From: Cellulosimicrobium sp. Marseille-Q4280
Lineage (GTDB): Bacteria > Actinomycetota > Actinomycetes > Actinomycetales > Cellulomonadaceae
Direction of reading: 5' to 3'
DNA: 64,000 nt
Assembly: GCF_943181405.1 (NCBI RefSeq)
Contig: NZ_CALPBY010000001.1
Location: forward strand, 62,001-126,000
Below are positions 24,391 through 35,200 of the stretch, in pieces. Numbering within the stretch: position 1 is the first letter of the stretch; each line of letters begins with the position of its first letter. The position numbers were made by a program, and so were the translations under genes. Below the pieces are notes generated by a model. The model ran no database searches and was not told where the DNA came from. It worked only from the letters and a program-made list of their open reading frames with translations.

Positions 24391-27158
24391 GCGCTGGGGA
24401 CACCCTTGCCCGCGACGGCGGCGTTGACGGCCCGCTCCACCGAGTCCGCATCGAACGGCACCAGGACCCATCCGGACGACTCGATCAGTTCCCGGTCCGC
24501 GGTGGGGAGGGTATCCACGGTTGTCGTCAACCCGAGGTCCGGCCATGACAGCGACACGGGGATTCCCTCGACGAGCTCGTCACCGACCCTCGGCACCGGG
24601 AGGGCGTCCACGTCGGCCAGTGCCCGGAGCAGCGCTGCTTCCTCTTCCGTACCGGATCGGATCGCCTCGGCCCATTCGTCCGAGAGCTCAGTAAGCTCCG
24701 CCTGCTCCTCGTCCTCGGCAGCAATGACGGCTGTGAAGGTCTCAGCGGTTGACTCGTCCATCCAGTACGAGCTGGGGTTACCTCCGATGAAGCGCGATGG
24801 CATGCGGTGCCCGCGCTTCGCCGCAGCCCGGTCCGTGAACGCCAACGCTCCTGCCAGCGACCGGACGCTCTCCTCGCCCACACGTTCGGCGAGGACGGGC
24901 GCTGGAACCGGCTCCGGAGCGGCCGCGACAAGTGCGGCAAAGATGCTTCGTGCCCGTTCGCCGATCTCCGCCCAGTACCCCGCAGCGTCGTCGACATCCG
25001 TCTCAGGGTCCCAATGGGGCGCAGTCTCGTCGGAGGCCGACGGTGCTTCCGGGCGGTACAGCTGACGGATGTCCGCGAGCCGCCGCCCGTCCTCCAGCGA
25101 CCAGAACGTCCAGCCGTTGGTGACACCGCCGCGTACGTGGCGGCCGGCGCGGGACGGGCTGTCGAACGACTGCCCTTCCACGACGATCTGACCGGACTCG
25201 GCAACCACGGCCGTCTTGGCCTGCCAGGTCCCTGGCCGCGGACGCAGCACCGTGCCCGCGGCGATCATCCCGGCGCGGACCAGCTCGGCCACCGTGACGC
25301 TCACCTGACCGCTCGTCCGGGCGTCCGTGACCTCGCCCGTGTGCTCCGCCGGTACCGGCCACACCGTGAGCAGTCCGTCGAGGAGCATCTGGGTCCGGAC
25401 GTCGATGTGCTCCTCGTCCCAGCCGGACTCGCTCATCGTCAGCAGACGGCTGTTGAGCAGCAGGACGTCGTGCTGGGCGATCTTCGTGCGCTTGCCTCCG
25501 CGGCCGAGCCAGGCGGCGTTAGACGCCGACGAGTTGAGCTTGCTCGTCAGGAGCGTGAGGTTGCCCAGCCGGTGCACGTGGGCGTTGCGCGCGATCTCTT
25601 CCTCAAGGCTGTCGACGGGCCACTTCTTCTCCCAGGACTGCGGGAGCAGGTGCTCGATCGGGTACGAGCCACGCGGCACCTGCTGCGCGTCGTACTCGCC
25701 CCGCAAATGGTTCTCGGCGGCCTCGAGGAACATCCTCAGCCTTGTCCGCGAGAAGCGCCGGTAGGCCCGCTCCTCCTCGAAGACGTCGCGGATCTCGGCG
25801 TCGCCCGGCCAGTACGTGGAGGTGACCCGGAAGGACCGGAGGGTGTCCTCAACGCGTTGGACGAGGTCCTCTGCGGGCACGCCTCGCATCGCTCGGAGGA
25901 TCTCGGCGACGGCACGTCCCAGTGACGTCGAGGTGAGCCGTAGCAGCGTGCGTCGCACGAGCCAGCTCTCGACGAGTCGGACGACGCCGATCACGACGTC
26001 ATCCGGCAGAGCGCCGTCCACGGGGTGCAGCCGGAGCAGGATCGGAGTCAGCGCCGCCGATCCGATGGCGCGCGACCGATACATGCACATCTCGACCGGG
26101 TCGAGGCTGCGGCGGGTGTCTCCGACGGCGCGGGTCCAGCGCTCGTAGAGCTCGGCCTGAGCGCGCATGTCCGTGAGGACGTCCAGCATCGGGCGCCCGG
26201 CCTCGTGCTCCATGTAGTGCTTGAAGCGCGTGAACGTCGCTCGCGGGCGCACCTCCTCGGCGACCGTCGCGGCGAGCCACTGGTTGATGAACAGGGCCGC
26301 GTGCGTCGACGTCGCCCGCCCGACCGTGATCTCGGAGTCCCAGAACGCGGAGTCGAATGGCCATACGTCCCGGTACGCCGATCGCGCGTCTGCACCCTCC
26401 TTCGCAAGACGTTGGAACACGAGGTTCTTGACCAGGTCGGCTGCCGTCAAGGGCGTACCGCGAGCGTTGAGGGTCTCGAAGATCGCCTGGGAATCCTCGT
26501 TCGACTGCAGGTCGATGACGACGAACTGAATTCCGTTCGAGAGCGCGCCGGCCAGGAGCTCGGCACGCCGCCCGAGGTCGTCGGGCCGGGTATCCGCACT
26601 GACGTCGCCGTCGTCGTCCAGCCACTCGCCGACACAGCGCGCGAAGTAGGCGTGCGCTGCCGTGATGCGCGACGACGCGTGCGGCAGGGTGTCGTGGGTA
26701 ACCGGCGGCTCCGCGTTCATGACGTCGTCGAACGCCGCGCGGTCGCGGTTCGTGTGCCGCACCTTGAGTCGTTGCTCCTCGTCGTCCACGAACGCCGGGT
26801 TGTTGTGGGTCAACGCTTCGAGCTGGGTGCTGTACCGGTCGAGCCCGCGTTCCTCAAAGGCAGCACCTGCGGCATCCATGAGGAGCTGCAACGTGGTCAG
26901 CCGCTGCTGGCCGTCGATGACGTTCCGCACGATGAGGTTTCCCATCGCTGACTCTTCCGCCTGGACGACGACCGCTCCCAGGAAGTGGCTCGCCCCGGTC
27001 GAGCCGCTGTGCCGGATCGACGCGATCCGGACGATGTCCTGCCACAGCGGCTCCCACTGGTCCTCCTCCTCCCACACGTAGGGGCGTTGGAAGAGCGGGA
27101 CCATGATCTGCTGCGGCTGGATGAAGATCTGCTGCGGGGTCCGGACGTTCGTTTCCAC
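24387..27158 (-). CDS. DUF262/DUF1524 (GmrSD-like) restriction protein with extra C-terminal module
   Basis: 923 residues from a GTG start with GAGGA upstream. DUF262 N terminus: IPxF-like VPLFQRPYVWEEE (20-32) and IDGQQRLTTL (81-90), the NTP-using motif. DUF1524 HNH nuclease: YPIEHLLPQSWEKKW and HRLGNLTLLTSKLNSSASN (about 500-545), carrying the catalytic His. A DUF4357-like part (GQIVVEGQSFDSPSRAGR) follows, then a helical linker and a C-terminal module (IPVSLSWPD, SSGWVLVPFD) shared with the DruE-like helicase. GmrSD proteins are type IV enzymes that cut modified phage DNA. Here the protein sits inside a methylase/helicase array, so it may act on unmodified DNA under control of its partners. 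Confidence 0.85.
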   Translation of the reverse strand: METNVRTPQQIFIQPQQIMVPLFQRPYVWEEEDQWEPLWQDIVRIASIRHSGSTGASHFLGAVVVQAEESAMGNLIVRNVIDGQQRLTTLQLLMDAAGAAFEERGLDRYSTQLEALTHNNPAFVDDEEQRLKVRHTNRDRAAFDDVMNAEPPVTHDTLPHASSRITAAHAYFARCVGEWLDDDGDVSADTRPDDLGRRAELLAGALSNGIQFVVIDLQSNEDSQAIFETLNARGTPLTAADLVKNLVFQRLAKEGADARSAYRDVWPFDSAFWDSEITVGRATSTHAALFINQWLAATVAEEVRPRATFTRFKHYMEHEAGRPMLDVLTDMRAQAELYERWTRAVGDTRRSLDPVEMCMYRSRAIGSAALTPILLRLHPVDGALPDDVVIGVVRLVESWLVRRTLLRLTSTSLGRAVAEILRAMRGVPAEDLVQRVEDTLRSFRVTSTYWPGDAEIRDVFEEERAYRRFSRTRLRMFLEAAENHLRGEYDAQQVPRGSYPIEHLLPQSWEKKWPVDSLEEEIARNAHVHRLGNLTLLTSKLNSSASNAAWLGRGGKRTKIAQHDVLLLNSRLLTMSESGWDEEHIDVRTQMLLDGLLTVWPVPAEHTGEVTDARTSGQVSVTVAELVRAGMIAAGTVLRPRPGTWQAKTAVVAESGQIVVEGQSFDSPSRAGRHVRGGVTNGWTFWSLEDGRRLADIRQLYRPEAPSASDETAPHWDPETDVDDAAGYWAEIGERARSIFAALVAAAPEPVPAPVLAERVGEESVRSLAGALAFTDRAAAKRGHRMPSRFIGGNPSSYWMDESTAETFTAVIAAEDEEQAELTELSDEWAEAIRSGTEEEAALLRALADVDALPVPRVGDELVEGIPVSLSWPDLGLTTTVDTLPTADRELIESSGWVLVPFDADSVERAVNAAVAGKGVPSA

Positions 27159-27248
27159 TCTCGCGTTCCTCGTCCTTCGTGGTGGTGGCGACGGCGGTGG
27201 ATCTTGCTGGGGGTGCGAATCTGCTGACAGGTGCGCGTCAGCCAGCGT

Positions 27249-30200
27249 CTACTCCGGAGCGGCAGGCTTTGCTCGTGCGGCGAGGCGGCGCTCGAACTCG
27301 GCGTAGGCCTGGCGCATGTGGGCCTCGCGGTCGAGGGTCTCGAACGGGAACTCGTAGAGGTAGTCGACGCCGCTGGCCGGGTGCGTCGAGGTGAGCTCCT
27401 CGTCCGTGTAGCGGCCGTCGTTGCCGCCCCGCTTGCGCCAGAGCGTCAGGACGGTGTTGGGCACGATGCGGCCGTTGGCGTCGAAGTGGTCGCGGCTGCG
27501 GTCGTAGCCGTAGAGCACCGGGAACTGCGTGCGGTAGATCGTGCAGAGCTCGTCCGCCGTGAGGCCCAGGGACAGGGCGACCAGCGCGTCGATCTCCAGG
27601 AGCGCCTGGCGGCGGTCCTCCGCACGACGCAGCGGCGTCTCCGGCGTCCAGGCCGGCCCCACATCGCCGAGGTCCACGAACCCGGAGCGCTCGGGCAGCC
27701 CGGTCCAGGAGTCGTCGGCGAACGCGTGGTCGAAGCAGTCGGCCCAGAGGTCGGCGTAGGCGTCGGTCACGCAGTTGAGGCGGAGCGATCGCAAGACGAG
27801 TTCCCCAGCGAACGCCCCGTCCACTGAGGGAAGACGGTTGACTGTGCGCGCTGAAATACCAGACTTTGGCGCGCTCCGAACGCCGAAGTCATGGACGAGT
27901 GACGCCATACCCGCGGATAGCAGTACTACGGCCCGAGGGGAAGAGGTGGGTGCGGCCGCAGAAAAGATTCCGTCGACGTGCGCAGCCCCAATCGGGATGA
28001 GTGCGGGGATCAGCGTTCGCTCGCCTGTGTTGGCTGCCATCCGGCGCCATGCAACTCGGTAGAAGCCCCGCGCGGCCACCGACTCAGTGCGGACGGTCGT
28101 GCCGTCCGAGCGGGTGGCGGTCTCTACGTCGCGAATCCACCGTGCGTCTACGGCGGGCACGGGCTGGATCGGATTGCCGTCTCGGCCAAGTATGACCTCG
28201 CGGGTCCAGTGCGTGTATGCCGCATCATATTTCGAGCGATCTCCCCGCGGCTTGTACGAAGTTGCAAGGATCGCGTCAAGCTGCAGCGACTCCAAATCAA
28301 CATCGGTCCAGTCGCGGTGGTGTTTCATCGTCACGTTTGGCGACTTGAATGCTGGGTTTGCTACGAACAAGTGCGGCCCTTGAAGCACCGCGTCATCCCA
28401 GGATTCTGGCGCGCCCCAATCCGAGTCAAAATAGCCCTTAGCCTTGGTGGCGGCATTCTCCATCCATCCGAGCGAGAACTCGAGTCCGATCGAGCCGATC
28501 CTTGGAGCCTCCGCAAGACTATCCAGCACCGACGCTGTCGAGCGGTTCACCGCATAGACCATTCGGCTCTGGCGCGCGGGAGTTCCCTCGTCTTCCAGGA
28601 CGTCGCGCCATGTTTCGAGCACATGGTCATCCACGCGGACAACGCGGGCCGCGTGCGGCCTTAAATCCCAATTGCCGTCTGGATCCTTGATTCCCGGTTC
28701 TTCGCCGGAGCCGTCGTGCACGAGCGATCTTTCGACAGTGTCCGGGTGATAGAGCGACGCCGCCTGCAAAAAGTTGGGCTTCTGACGTGACGCGTAGACG
28801 TTGACGCCGTACCGCTTTTGGTTCTGAATCTCAAAGAGTTGGAACTCGTTGATGAACTGCCAGTGCCGACGAAGCCGCTCGTAGGTCATGGCGCGCAGGG
28901 GCCCAGCTTTCTCATCCGTGAAGTGCGACTCGAGGTGAATCATCGCCGTCACGCCTGTCAACGACTGGTGGCGCCATGTCTGCTCCATGAAGCAGCGGTA
29001 GAGATCGGGAAAGAGTCCCGCGAGCAGGGGGTAGTTGGAGATATCGCTGACGTAAGCCGCCGTCGTGAGAACCTCAGCCGTGCTACCCACCACAAGTTCC
29101 ACCAAACCCGGGAGGCTGAGCGTCGCCTTGCGGCGTATAGCTATCTCAGTTTGCGTCGCCGTTGCCTTGAGTTGCCACCACGGATCACCCTCAGCAAGTA
29201 GCGCTTCGGGATCCACCCTCGGCCGCACCCACGGTGGGTTCCCGACCTGCAGGTCGAACCCGCCGCGCCCAGCGAACACCGGCGCGAAGTCGAGCTTCCA
29301 GTGGAAGAACCCCTGCTGCGCGGCCACCTTCTCGCAGACGCGGAGCCACGGGTGCTCCGCGAGCACTTTCTCGGGGTCGAGCGCCTGCGCGAAGCCCAGG
29401 TCGAGCTCCTCGGCGGTGTTGAGCTCGTTCCAGTCGGCCACGTCGGAGAACGTCTGGTCGCCGCCGCGCCAGCGCTTGCCGGAGCCGGTGCTCGCGGCCG
29501 AGACGGTGACCCCGACGAGCTTCTGCAGCGCGTCGATCCACTTACCGAGCGACGGCGGATCGATCCGGACGCGACCGCGCTCGCCGCCGTCGGACACCTC
29601 GGTGCCCGCTCCCTCAGTCTCCACACTGTCGACCCGCGTGGTCAGCTCGTCCGTGAGCGGCCAGAACCACAGCGCGCACCAGGCGTCCATGATGCGGCGC
29701 AGGCGCTGATACGCCCCGCGCGCGTCAGCGAGGCTCGCCTCGATCTGCTCGCGGGTCACGGCCCCACCGGCAGGGAGGTCGTCGGCACCCCAGACGTCGA
29801 CCTGCCGACGGATCTCGGACTCCGCGATCGTGAGCCGGCGCAGCGCGATGTCCCAGAGCTGCTCGACGCGCAGCGCGATGTCGTCGAGCGCCTTGGCCTG
29901 CGCGGCCGTCGGGCGCACGAGCACGCTCTTGCGCCACGCCTTGAGGCGGGCCAGCGCCTCGGGTGCGAGCTCCTTGGCCTCCTTCGCCTCGACGGCTGAC
30001 CCCCAGCCCTCGGCCGGCAGCAGGAAGTGGTGGATGCCGCCGTCGACACCCGGCTCCGAGCCCTCAGAGTCAGGCGCCCCAGACAGGAGAGACACGTCGC
30101 GCGGGATCGCCTTGAGCCAGTCCTTCTTGGCCACCTGGTCGCGGCGAAACACCGCGCGGCGCGCCCCGATGAGCGAGTTGCCGCGCTTGAGGTGCAGTCC

Positions 30201-32201
30201 GAACCACGGTGCGCTCAGGCCCTTGCCCATGGTGTCGAGCCACAGGGAGATCTCCGCGAGCTCGACCGCGGTCGCGTTGAGGTCGACCCCGTACACCTGG
30301 TGCAGGGCGATGTACGCCTTGACCTTCTGGAGCTCGGCCGCGTACCTGTCCGGGTCGATCGACTCGCCGCGCTCCGCCTGGGCGCGCTTGAGGTACTCGG
30401 TAGCGAGCTGGCGCACGGCCTCGATCGCGAACGCACCCGACCCGAGGGCCGGCTCGCACACGGTCAGGTCGAGGATCTCCCGGGCGGACGTCGTCCGACG
30501 CACGCCGTCCGGGCCCTCCTGGTCGAGCAGTTCCTCCAACGCCTGCGACACCGTGAACCGGGTCAGCACCTCGGGCGTGTAGTACGACGCCGACTGCTGC
30601 CGCTCCCGGCCCGCGAGCCGGAACACGAACGTGCCCTGCTCGTGGACGACCGGCTTGAGCTCGCCCGTGACGGGGTCCGGCGTCTTGACGAAGTCCTTGG
30701 CCGCGATGGACTGGGACCTCACGACCGGGACCACCCACGAGCCCTTCTCGGAGTTCCCGTCCTTGGCGACCTCGTGCAGGTCCTCGGTGGCGAAGAAGCC
30801 CGTGTAGCTCATGAGGCCCTCGTACACCGCGCCGAGCTGGTTGATACCGAGCTCGGCGTACGAGATGAACCCGCGGTCCTTGCCCTTCGACTCCTTGCTC
30901 AGCAGCAGGTGCCGCAGCACCTGCTGCAGAGCCGCGTTACCCAGCCCGACGGCGTCGATGTGCGCGGTCGCCTTCGGCAGGAACAGGTCGGCCTTGAGCG
31001 GCTGGAACGTCAGGCCGTCCGCGCCGTCGTCGACGCGCTGCACCTCGCCGTCGACCCGCTCGCCGCGTGCGGCGCCCGCCGCGCCGTCGTGCCCGGAGTC
31101 GACGAGCGCAAAGAGCGTGCTCAGCGACTGGTACAGGTGCGTGCCGTGCTCGGAGCGCGGCCCGGCGATCTCCACGAGCGTCAGCTCGCGCAGTCGGTCG
31201 AGGCTGTACCCCTGCTCGTACGTCGGGTCGCCGACAGGCAGCACGCCGAGCTCCGGCGAGGCCTCCGCGAACAGCAGGAAGAGGATGCGGTAGAGGTAGC
31301 GCAGCGCGTGCCGCGCGAGTTCCTGCGCCTCCGCCTGCGGCAGCGGCTCCAGCCCCTGCGCGGCGCGGCGACGCACCACCTCGTTGGCGATGATCTCGAT
31401 GGACAGCCGCACGCCCTCGCGCAGGTCCTTCGACACCCCGACGGTGTGCTTCACCGACTCGTCGAGGACGCCTGGCCACCAGAGGTTGCCCTCCGGGTCC
31501 GGGGCGAGCGACGCCGCCTCGACGCACGTCAGCGCAGTGTCCGTCTCGCCACCGCGCCTGTCGTCCGCGCGCTCGGCCACGAGCTGCACGTCGACGGCGA
31601 GGTAACGGCCCTCTGCCCAGCGGGTCTTCTCCGCGACGAGCATCCACCCGCCCGCCAGCACGAGCGCGAACTCCGGGGCGTCGTCCTGCACGAACAGGTA
31701 GGACAGCAGCCGCGCCACCGAGTGGATCTGCGTCTTCTCGTCGACGTCGTACGGCTCCAGCAGCGTCCGGTCGCGGCGGGCCGGCTTGGCGGGGTCACCC
31801 TTGACCAGCAGCGACTCGACATCCTTGACTGCGACGGCCTCGACGATCACGAGCGGCGCGGCGGCCTCCAGGCCGGTCGCGTGGATCCACTCGACCGGCC
31901 CGACGCGCTTGGACTGCAGCGCGATCGTCGAGTACCCGAGCACCTCGCGCAGTTCGGCGTACAGATCGGGCAGCACGGCGAACCGGCCGCCCGCCTCGCC
32001 GAGGCCCGCCAGCGTGGACAGCAGGTTCGCGCGCGCGCCCACGAACCGGGCGCGCGTCGTCTGCTCACCCTCCTTCGCGGCGTCGTCCCACGCCTTGCGG
32101 CGCTCGAGCACCTGCGTGCGGAACGACTGCTTGCCGTCCGTGCCGAAGTAGTGCTCGCTGATCCAGTCCTCGCCGACGACGATCGCGTCGCTCGCGGCCA
32201 T
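27249..32201 (-). CDS. Giant N6-adenine DNA methyltransferase (DrmMI / type IIG-like)
   Basis: 1650 residues from the ATG at 32201, which overlaps the stop of the SNF2 gene (TGATG). The N-terminal 550 residues are a helical region common in DISARM class 1 and PglX-type methylases (LARHALRYLYRILFLLFAEA, ASYYTPEVLTRF). SAM-binding motif I is CEPALGSGAF near residue 578; the catalytic motif IV is NPPW near 988. From just after NPPW to about residue 1475 the DNA is clearly lower in GC than the rest, the position of the target-recognition domain. The protein methylates adenine, by family, and would mark host DNA. It is the second gene of the leftward array. Confidence 0.85.
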   Translation of the reverse strand: MAASDAIVVGEDWISEHYFGTDGKQSFRTQVLERRKAWDDAAKEGEQTTRARFVGARANLLSTLAGLGEAGGRFAVLPDLYAELREVLGYSTIALQSKRVGPVEWIHATGLEAAAPLVIVEAVAVKDVESLLVKGDPAKPARRDRTLLEPYDVDEKTQIHSVARLLSYLFVQDDAPEFALVLAGGWMLVAEKTRWAEGRYLAVDVQLVAERADDRRGGETDTALTCVEAASLAPDPEGNLWWPGVLDESVKHTVGVSKDLREGVRLSIEIIANEVVRRRAAQGLEPLPQAEAQELARHALRYLYRILFLLFAEASPELGVLPVGDPTYEQGYSLDRLRELTLVEIAGPRSEHGTHLYQSLSTLFALVDSGHDGAAGAARGERVDGEVQRVDDGADGLTFQPLKADLFLPKATAHIDAVGLGNAALQQVLRHLLLSKESKGKDRGFISYAELGINQLGAVYEGLMSYTGFFATEDLHEVAKDGNSEKGSWVVPVVRSQSIAAKDFVKTPDPVTGELKPVVHEQGTFVFRLAGRERQQSASYYTPEVLTRFTVSQALEELLDQEGPDGVRRTTSAREILDLTVCEPALGSGAFAIEAVRQLATEYLKRAQAERGESIDPDRYAAELQKVKAYIALHQVYGVDLNATAVELAEISLWLDTMGKGLSAPWFGLHLKRGNSLIGARRAVFRRDQVAKKDWLKAIPRDVSLLSGAPDSEGSEPGVDGGIHHFLLPAEGWGSAVEAKEAKELAPEALARLKAWRKSVLVRPTAAQAKALDDIALRVEQLWDIALRRLTIAESEIRRQVDVWGADDLPAGGAVTREQIEASLADARGAYQRLRRIMDAWCALWFWPLTDELTTRVDSVETEGAGTEVSDGGERGRVRIDPPSLGKWIDALQKLVGVTVSAASTGSGKRWRGGDQTFSDVADWNELNTAEELDLGFAQALDPEKVLAEHPWLRVCEKVAAQQGFFHWKLDFAPVFAGRGGFDLQVGNPPWVRPRVDPEALLAEGDPWWQLKATATQTEIAIRRKATLSLPGLVELVVGSTAEVLTTAAYVSDISNYPLLAGLFPDLYRCFMEQTWRHQSLTGVTAMIHLESHFTDEKAGPLRAMTYERLRRHWQFINEFQLFEIQNQKRYGVNVYASRQKPNFLQAASLYHPDTVERSLVHDGSGEEPGIKDPDGNWDLRPHAARVVRVDDHVLETWRDVLEDEGTPARQSRMVYAVNRSTASVLDSLAEAPRIGSIGLEFSLGWMENAATKAKGYFDSDWGAPESWDDAVLQGPHLFVANPAFKSPNVTMKHHRDWTDVDLESLQLDAILATSYKPRGDRSKYDAAYTHWTREVILGRDGNPIQPVPAVDARWIRDVETATRSDGTTVRTESVAARGFYRVAWRRMAANTGERTLIPALIPIGAAHVDGIFSAAAPTSSPRAVVLLSAGMASLVHDFGVRSAPKSGISARTVNRLPSVDGAFAGELVLRSLRLNCVTDAYADLWADCFDHAFADDSWTGLPERSGFVDLGDVGPAWTPETPLRRAEDRRQALLEIDALVALSLGLTADELCTIYRTQFPVLYGYDRSRDHFDANGRIVPNTVLTLWRKRGGNDGRYTDEELTSTHPASGVDYLYEFPFETLDREAHMRQAYAEFERRLAARAKPAAPE

Positions 32202-35200
32202 CAGTGGTTCTCCTCGGTGTGGTTCGGGACGACGACGAGCAGCGGCCTCAGCAGCGTTCGCTGCGGCGCCATCTCGCGCGCCAGGCGCGACTCCTCGTCG
32301 ATGTCCGACTGGCGGTTCGTGATGCCCACCTTGGCGGCCGCGGCCTCGCGGCTCATGAGCGCGGAGGCCTCCATGCGCCAGTGCTGGCTGCGCTTGAGCC
32401 ACGCCTCGACGCGCTGCTGGGTCTCGGTCTCGATCGACGCGATCTGGTCGCCGACGGCGACCTCCGCCGACCGGACCGCCTGCCGGACGAACGGCTGGAA
32501 CGACTCGGCGCCGTCGATCGCGCCGGTGTTGGTGACGCTGACGGCCAGGTGCGCGACGGCGTCGGGCGCGGACCCGTGCTTGGTCACCAGCCCGAACGAC
32601 GGGCTGTCCTGGTTGGGGAACGCGACCGTCTGGTACGACGTCGCGACGACCTGCCCCCGCGCGTTGTACAGCGCGACCTGCACCAGGACTGTCAGGTCCT
32701 CGACGTCACCGCGCACGGCGAACACCTGGTTGCGGCCCAGCGACGCGAGCGCTCGGTCGGAGGCCCAGTCGACGATCGGGTGCAGCGGGCCGAGGAAGTG
32801 TGCCTCCGGCCAGGTGGACCGGGACTCCGCGCTCTTGGCGTTCGTCAGCTCCTGCTTGCCCTGCGCCAACGACGTCGCCAGGCGCAGCGTCTCGGTGACG
32901 TGCCGGTCGGCGAGGTACGACTGCGGCAGGACCTCGAGGCGCTGCTGCAGGTCGCGCGGGGGCTTGAGCGAGGCGATCGACTGGTGCGGGAACGTCTTCC
33001 ACGCGACACCGTTCGTCGGCTCCTGGCCGGGCGTCGTGTAGATCTGGGTGAGCGCGTCCTCCAGGAACGTCAGCTCGTCGTCGTAGACGCCCGTGCGACC
33101 GCCGGTCTCCGGTCCGGCGGGTGGCTGCTGCCCCGGCGCCGGCGCGGCTGAGCTCGTGGCGCCGAGATTCATCATGCGTGCCAGGAGGCCCGCGGGGCCG
33201 TCGTCGGCGACGACCTCCTCGACCTCCTTGACCACGCTCTCCAGCGGCTTCGCCCGCCGCAGCACGTCCGCGATCGCGCGTTCCTCGGCCTTGACCGAGT
33301 ACTCGCCCATGAGCGACGCCGTGTCTCCGAGCGCGGTGTGCGCGTGGTGCTCGCGGTCCACCAGGCGGGTCAGGACGCGGATGTCGCCGCCGAACCGGGT
33401 CGTCGTCTGCGGGTCCAGCAGCAGCGTGGTGATCTGCGGTGCATCCTTCTGTCCGTAGCGGTCGATGCGGCCGTTGCGCTGCTCGATGCGGATGAGCGAC
33501 CAGGGAATGTCGTAATGCACCAGGTGGTGGCAGTGGCTGTGCAGGTTCACGCCCTCGGACGCCACGTCGCCCGTCACCAGCACGCGGATGGGGGAGGACG
33601 CCAGCTTGAACGACTCGACGATCTCCTGCTGGTCGACGTCGGACAGCCCGCCGTGCAGCACGACGACGTTCTCGTCGGTCAGGCCGAGGTCTTTCACGAG
33701 CTTCGCCTGCAGCCAGCCCAGCGTGGCCACGCGTTCGGCGAAGACCACGGCCCGCATCTCCGCGCCCTTGCGGACGCCGATGCCGCGCAGGTGGGCGAGC
33801 AGCGCCTCGTACTTCGCCGAAGGCTCGGACGTCGATCGCACGGCGAGCTCGTGCAGGCGCGTCAACGCGGCACGCTCGTCGGCGCGGGAGCCGGTGCCCG
33901 CCGATGCCCTGCGTACGGGGGAGGCGGGATCGGGTGACCCGATGCCGGGAAGGTGCGCGTCGACGTCGGGCATCTGCTCGGCGCTGTCGGGTGCGACGAG
34001 CGAGTCCTCGTCGTCGGACTCCTCGCGGCCACCCTCGAGGACGCGAAGCCGCTTGCGGACCGACTCCTCCAGCGCGGCGGGGGAGGACAGGAACGCCTTG
34101 GCGAGCGTCCACGGGAAGAGTGTTGCTCCGCCCTTGCCCGAGTACGGGCTGGCGCCGCCCGCCGGCCAGAGCCACGTGCGCTCCAGCTCGACCGCGATCT
34201 CCTCCTCGATCGGTGACGGCTTGACGAGGGTGTTCTGCGGTTCCTTGCGCTCCGCCCAGTCCGAGCCGACGACGGACGCGACCTCGGGAGAGTGGCGGTG
34301 GCGGCGGACGATCAGCCGCTTCACCTGCTCCTCGTCCAGCTCGACGCCGTCCGGCTTCACCGCCGACGGCTCGAGCATGCGGACCAGCGCGGCGAACGAC
34401 TTCGGGTCGCCGTTGTGCGGGGTCGCGCTCGCCAGGATCATGGCGTCGGTCTGGCGGGAGAGCATCGTCGCGAGGCGGAAGTTCTGCGTCGACGAGTTCG
34501 TGACGTTGTGCGACTCGTCGATGACGACGGCGTCCCACCGGTGCTTGCGCAGGTGCGCCACGTACTTGTCGGACTTCAGCGTGTCGATCGAGATGATGAC
34601 CCGCTTGAAGTACGCGAACGGGTTGCGGTTCGCCGGCAGCTTCTGGCGGATGCGCTGGATCCCGGTGCTGTCGAGGCGGACGAAAGGCAGTGCGAACCGG
34701 GTCCACAGCTCGAACTGCATCTGCTCGAGCACGTGCTTGGGGGTGACGACGAGGATGCGCTCGCCGCGGCCTCGCCGGGCGAGCTCCGAGAGGATCATGC
34801 CGATCTCGAGCGTCTTGCCCAGACCCACCGCGTCGGCCAGCAGGATGCGCGGGCGCAGGTTGTCCGGGTCCAGCGCCTTGCGCACCGCGGCGAACTGGTA
34901 CGGCAGCGGGTCCGCGAGGGCGCGGTGGGCGGTGGTGAGCGAGTCCTCGGCGATCGGGACCGGCGTCTTGCGCAGCATCGCCTCGAGCCACAGCCGCGAC
35001 TCGCGGTAACGGGGGGAACCGTCCGCGACGACGGTCGTCTCCGCCGGGTCCGCGACCACGACGTCGTCGATCGCCGTCGAGAAGATGGCCTCTGTGTCGC
35101 GGACGAGCTCCGAGAGCCCGACGACGTGGACGAAATGACCGTCCGTCGTCGGCTCCACCTGCGTGACGAGCCACTCCTCGTCGCGGACGACCACCGTCGA

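Noticed and set aside
30027-33041. A 1004-codon open frame on the plus strand
   Set aside because: Complement of the methylase and SNF2 genes, both of which carry clear motifs. The plus-strand product is Arg/Leu/Val low-complexity sequence.
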